Assembly (NCBI GenBank): GCA_018699075.1
Contig: JABIPV010000145.1
Coordinates: 1-16,249, forward strand
DNA from: Kordiimonadaceae bacterium
GTDB lineage: Bacteria; Pseudomonadota; Alphaproteobacteria; Sphingomonadales; Emcibacteraceae
Direction: 5' to 3'
Length of the DNA: 16,249 nt
Both the position numbers and the translations under genes were made by a program. Under the pieces are notes generated by a model. The model ran no database searches and had not been told where the DNA came from. It saw only the letters and a list, made by a program, of their open reading frames with translations. Shown here in pieces: positions 14,473 through 16,249 of this stretch. How positions within the stretch are numbered: the first letter of the stretch is position 1; each line of letters begins with the position of its first letter.

Positions 14473-15519
14473 TTGTTAATTAAAAATATAGGAAAAGCAC
14501 TCATTGTGGTTGGCGCTATGACTGCGGCTATGACATCAACCAGCTTAGCGCAAGGAAATCCTTACGAGCCAATTCAGGGCGAGTGGGTTGAACTTCCTGA
14601 CGGCCGTGAGTGGGGGGCGACTAGTACAGTATATTACGCAGGTGATGGTAATATCTGGATTGCGGAGCGTTGCGGTGGAAACACAAATTGTCTTGATACG
14701 CCGGAAATTGATCCGATTATGCTGGTTAATAAAGAAGGTGAAATATTAAAAAGCTTTGGTAAAAACATGATTGTCTGGCCACATGGTCTTCATGTTGATC
14801 CGGATGGTAATCTTTGGATTGCCGATGCGCGCGGTGATGAAGAACGTAAAAAGGGCCACCAAGTTCATAAATTTAGTCCTGATGGCGAACTTTTAATGTC
14901 AATCGGTACAGCAGGTGTTAGTGGACAGGATAAATATATCTTCAATAATCCCAATGATGTTGCTGTTGCAGCAAACGGTGATATTTTTGTTGCCGACGGC
15001 CATCGTCCAGGAACAAACGCCCGAATTGTAAAATATAACAGCAAAGGTGAGTACCTGTTAGAATTCGGTAAAATGGGTGCAGAACGTGGTGAATTCCGCG
15101 AGCCTCATGCGCTTGCTATTAATTCCGAAGGTAAATTATTCGTAGGTGACCGTCATAATTCTCGTGTTCAAATTTTTGACCTTGAGGGTAATCATCTTGA
15201 CATGTGGACACAATTTGGTCGCCCAAGCGGTCTTTATATTGATGAAAACGATATTCTTTATTCGGCAGATAGTGAATCAAATACCGGTTTTCAACGTAAT
15301 CCAGGATGGGAACGCGGTATCCGTATTGGTGACTCGCGTACAGGTTGGGTAACAGGGTTTATTCCTGATCCAAACCAAGGGTATATGCCAGGTACAAGTG
15401 TTGCTGAAGGTGTTACAGCCGATGAAGACGGTAATATTTACAGCGCGGAAGTGCGTCAACGTAGAATGCGCAAATATGTACCAAAAACATATCGTGGTGA
15501 GCCACGCCAAAGAAATTAG
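14473..15519 (+). CDS. Exported NHL-repeat beta-propeller protein
   Basis: A 348-residue protein with a Sec signal peptide (charged n-region KNIGK, hydrophobic core, probable cleavage after SLA at residue 26). The mature part is a run of NHL-type blades with the pattern G-x-[IL]-[WF]-[IV]-A-D: GNIWIAERCGG, HGLHVDPDGNLWIADARG, NDVAVAANGDIFVADGH, HALAINSEGKLFVGDRHNSRVQIFD and SGLYIDENDILYSADSESN. NHL propellers include peptidyl-alpha-hydroxyglycine amidating lyases and periplasmic ligand-binding or hydrolytic proteins; no catalytic assignment is made. The start is TTG at 14473, 9 nt after a perfect AGGAGG, which keeps the positive n-region. It is divergent from the norC-like gene and followed by a strong hairpin. 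Confidence 0.85.
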   Translation: MLIKNIGKALIVVGAMTAAMTSTSLAQGNPYEPIQGEWVELPDGREWGATSTVYYAGDGNIWIAERCGGNTNCLDTPEIDPIMLVNKEGEILKSFGKNMIVWPHGLHVDPDGNLWIADARGDEERKKGHQVHKFSPDGELLMSIGTAGVSGQDKYIFNNPNDVAVAANGDIFVADGHRPGTNARIVKYNSKGEYLLEFGKMGAERGEFREPHALAINSEGKLFVGDRHNSRVQIFDLEGNHLDMWTQFGRPSGLYIDENDILYSADSESNTGFQRNPGWERGIRIGDSRTGWVTGFIPDPNQGYMPGTSVAEGVTADEDGNIYSAEVRQRRMRKYVPKTYRGEPRQRN

Positions 15520-15551
15520 TTTCTAAATTAATTTTTAGCATTTAATATTAT

Positions 15552-15584
15552 AGCCCCCATATAGAAATTATATGGGGGCTTTTT
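15552..15584 (+). terminator. Strong intrinsic terminator after the NHL gene
   Basis: AGCCCCCATATA (15552-15563) pairs perfectly with TATATGGGGGCT (15569-15580) around a 5-nt loop GAAAT, followed by TTTT. A 12-bp stem with a GC-rich base and a U-tract is a textbook rho-independent terminator. It ends 15 nt before the start codon of the next gene, leaving no room for a normal promoter between them. Confidence 0.88.
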
Positions 15585-15599
15585 AAATAGAGATTTACA

Positions 15600-16249
15600 A
15601 TGAATTTAAACGCTGATTTTACGCAAAATGTTGTTATTCGCCCCGAAGATTATAAATGGGTGAATTCTCCAATGCCAGGTGTAGAACGTATGATGCTTGA
15701 CCGAATTGGTGATGAAGTGGCGCGGGCGACAACGATTGTCAAGTTTGCACCCAATAGTGAATTTTCACCACATGACCATGACGGCGGCGAAGAGTTTTTT
15801 GTCCTTGAAGGTGTGTTCTCTGATGAACATGCGGACTATCCCGCAGGAAGTTATATTCGTAACCCAATTGGCACATTCCATACACCACGCATTGGCGATG
15901 AAGGGGCGACTATCTTCGTTAAACTTTTTCAATTTGAAGCGGATGATCAAAGACAGTTTTCTATCAATACCACTACTGCGCAGTGGCGCCAAGGGCTGGT
16001 GCCGGGCCTTGCTGTAATGCCCCTGCATGAATATGGTACTGAACATGCGGCGCTTGTTAAGTGGGCGCCACATACAATGTTTCAACCTCACAAACATTGG
16101 GGCGGTGAAGAAATATTCGTTCTTGAGGGAACTTTTTATGATGAACATGGTGTTTATCCAAAAGGCACCTGGATAAGAAGCGCGCATCTTAGTGAACATC
16201 ATCCATATACTAAAGAAGATGGCGCGCTTATTTTTGTTAAAACGGGCCA
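15600..16249 (+). CDS. ChrR-type double-cupin protein, 3' truncated by window
   Basis: Reading from ATG at 15600, the frame is open to the window end (216 codons and two bases). Two similar cupin modules follow one another: the first has SPHDHDGGEEFFVLEG (His58, His60, Glu64) and His94 in TFHTP; the second has QPHKHWGGEEIFVLEG (His164, His166, Glu170) and later histidines at 195-201. This pattern matches ChrR-like cupins, named from the zinc-binding anti-sigma factor of photooxidative stress, but the N-terminal anti-sigma domain is absent here (only 40 residues precede the first module). It is therefore more likely an enzyme or metal-dependent sensor. The ribosome site is weak (AGAG). The two modules look like an internal duplication. 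No ECF sigma gene is in view. Confidence 0.8.
   Translation, partial: MNLNADFTQNVVIRPEDYKWVNSPMPGVERMMLDRIGDEVARATTIVKFAPNSEFSPHDHDGGEEFFVLEGVFSDEHADYPAGSYIRNPIGTFHTPRIGDEGATIFVKLFQFEADDQRQFSINTTTAQWRQGLVPGLAVMPLHEYGTEHAALVKWAPHTMFQPHKHWGGEEIFVLEGTFYDEHGVYPKGTWIRSAHLSEHHPYTKEDGALIFVKTG

Noticed and set aside
15765..16202. 145-codon - strand frame and a 106-codon + frame at 15697-16017
   Set aside because: Both are shadows of the double-cupin frame from 15600, which has clear duplicated HxHx3E motifs and runs to the window end.
15600..16249. Annotation as the ChrR anti-sigma factor
   Set aside because: The zinc-binding anti-sigma N-terminal domain is missing and no ECF sigma gene is adjacent.

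Overview
This AT-rich 16.2-kb window holds thirteen recognisable protein genes, the first and last cut by the window edges. No rRNA, tRNA, CRISPR array or insertion sequence is visible. Gene content (a salicylyl/anthraniloyl-CoA-type oxidoreductase, NhaA, an HxlR regulator with an SCP2-like domain, a NorBC-like pair, ChrR-type cupins) suggests a Gram-negative aerobic proteobacterium, most likely an alphaproteobacterium with low-GC codon use. The taxonomic call is inference.

Region 1 (1-5125, + strand) is a tight catabolic operon. It has the C-terminus of an Old-Yellow-Enzyme-type domain resembling bifunctional salicylyl/anthraniloyl-CoA 5-hydroxylase/oxidoreductases, a hotdog thioesterase, a fused enoyl-CoA hydratase/3-hydroxyacyl-CoA dehydrogenase, an unusual tandem-CDGSH plus bicupin protein, and a kynureninase-like class V PLP enzyme. 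Junctions are between a 1-nt stop/start overlap and 22 nt. The simplest reading is degradation of an aromatic acid, perhaps anthranilate fed by kynurenine cleavage, as CoA thioesters with beta-oxidation-like finishing steps.

Region 2 (5126-8747, + strand) starts with a good sigma70-like promoter followed at once by a perfect inverted-repeat operator. It encodes a homodimeric-type 2-oxoacid dehydrogenase E1 (AceE/MdeB-like) and an NhaA Na+/H+ antiporter.

Region 3 (8767-12405) has an HxlR-type regulator on the - strand, divergent from a CMD/AhpD-like protein, a SAM methyltransferase and a zinc alcohol dehydrogenase. The divergent gap carries three repeats spaced exactly 22 bp, and a hairpin that covers the Shine-Dalgarno of the CMD gene. 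The operon ends in a strong hairpin terminator lying inside the last codons of the dehydrogenase gene.

Region 4 (12408-14181, - strand) is a norC-norB-like pair. The NorB-like subunit appears to lack two residues that are otherwise near-invariant in heme-copper oxidases and NO reductases: the first active-site metal His is Tyr198, and one low-spin-heme His is Met338. This is the most striking observation in the window.

Region 5 (14182-16249, + strand) has an exported NHL-repeat beta-propeller, a strong terminator-like hairpin only 15 nt before the next start codon, and a ChrR-type double cupin that runs off the window.
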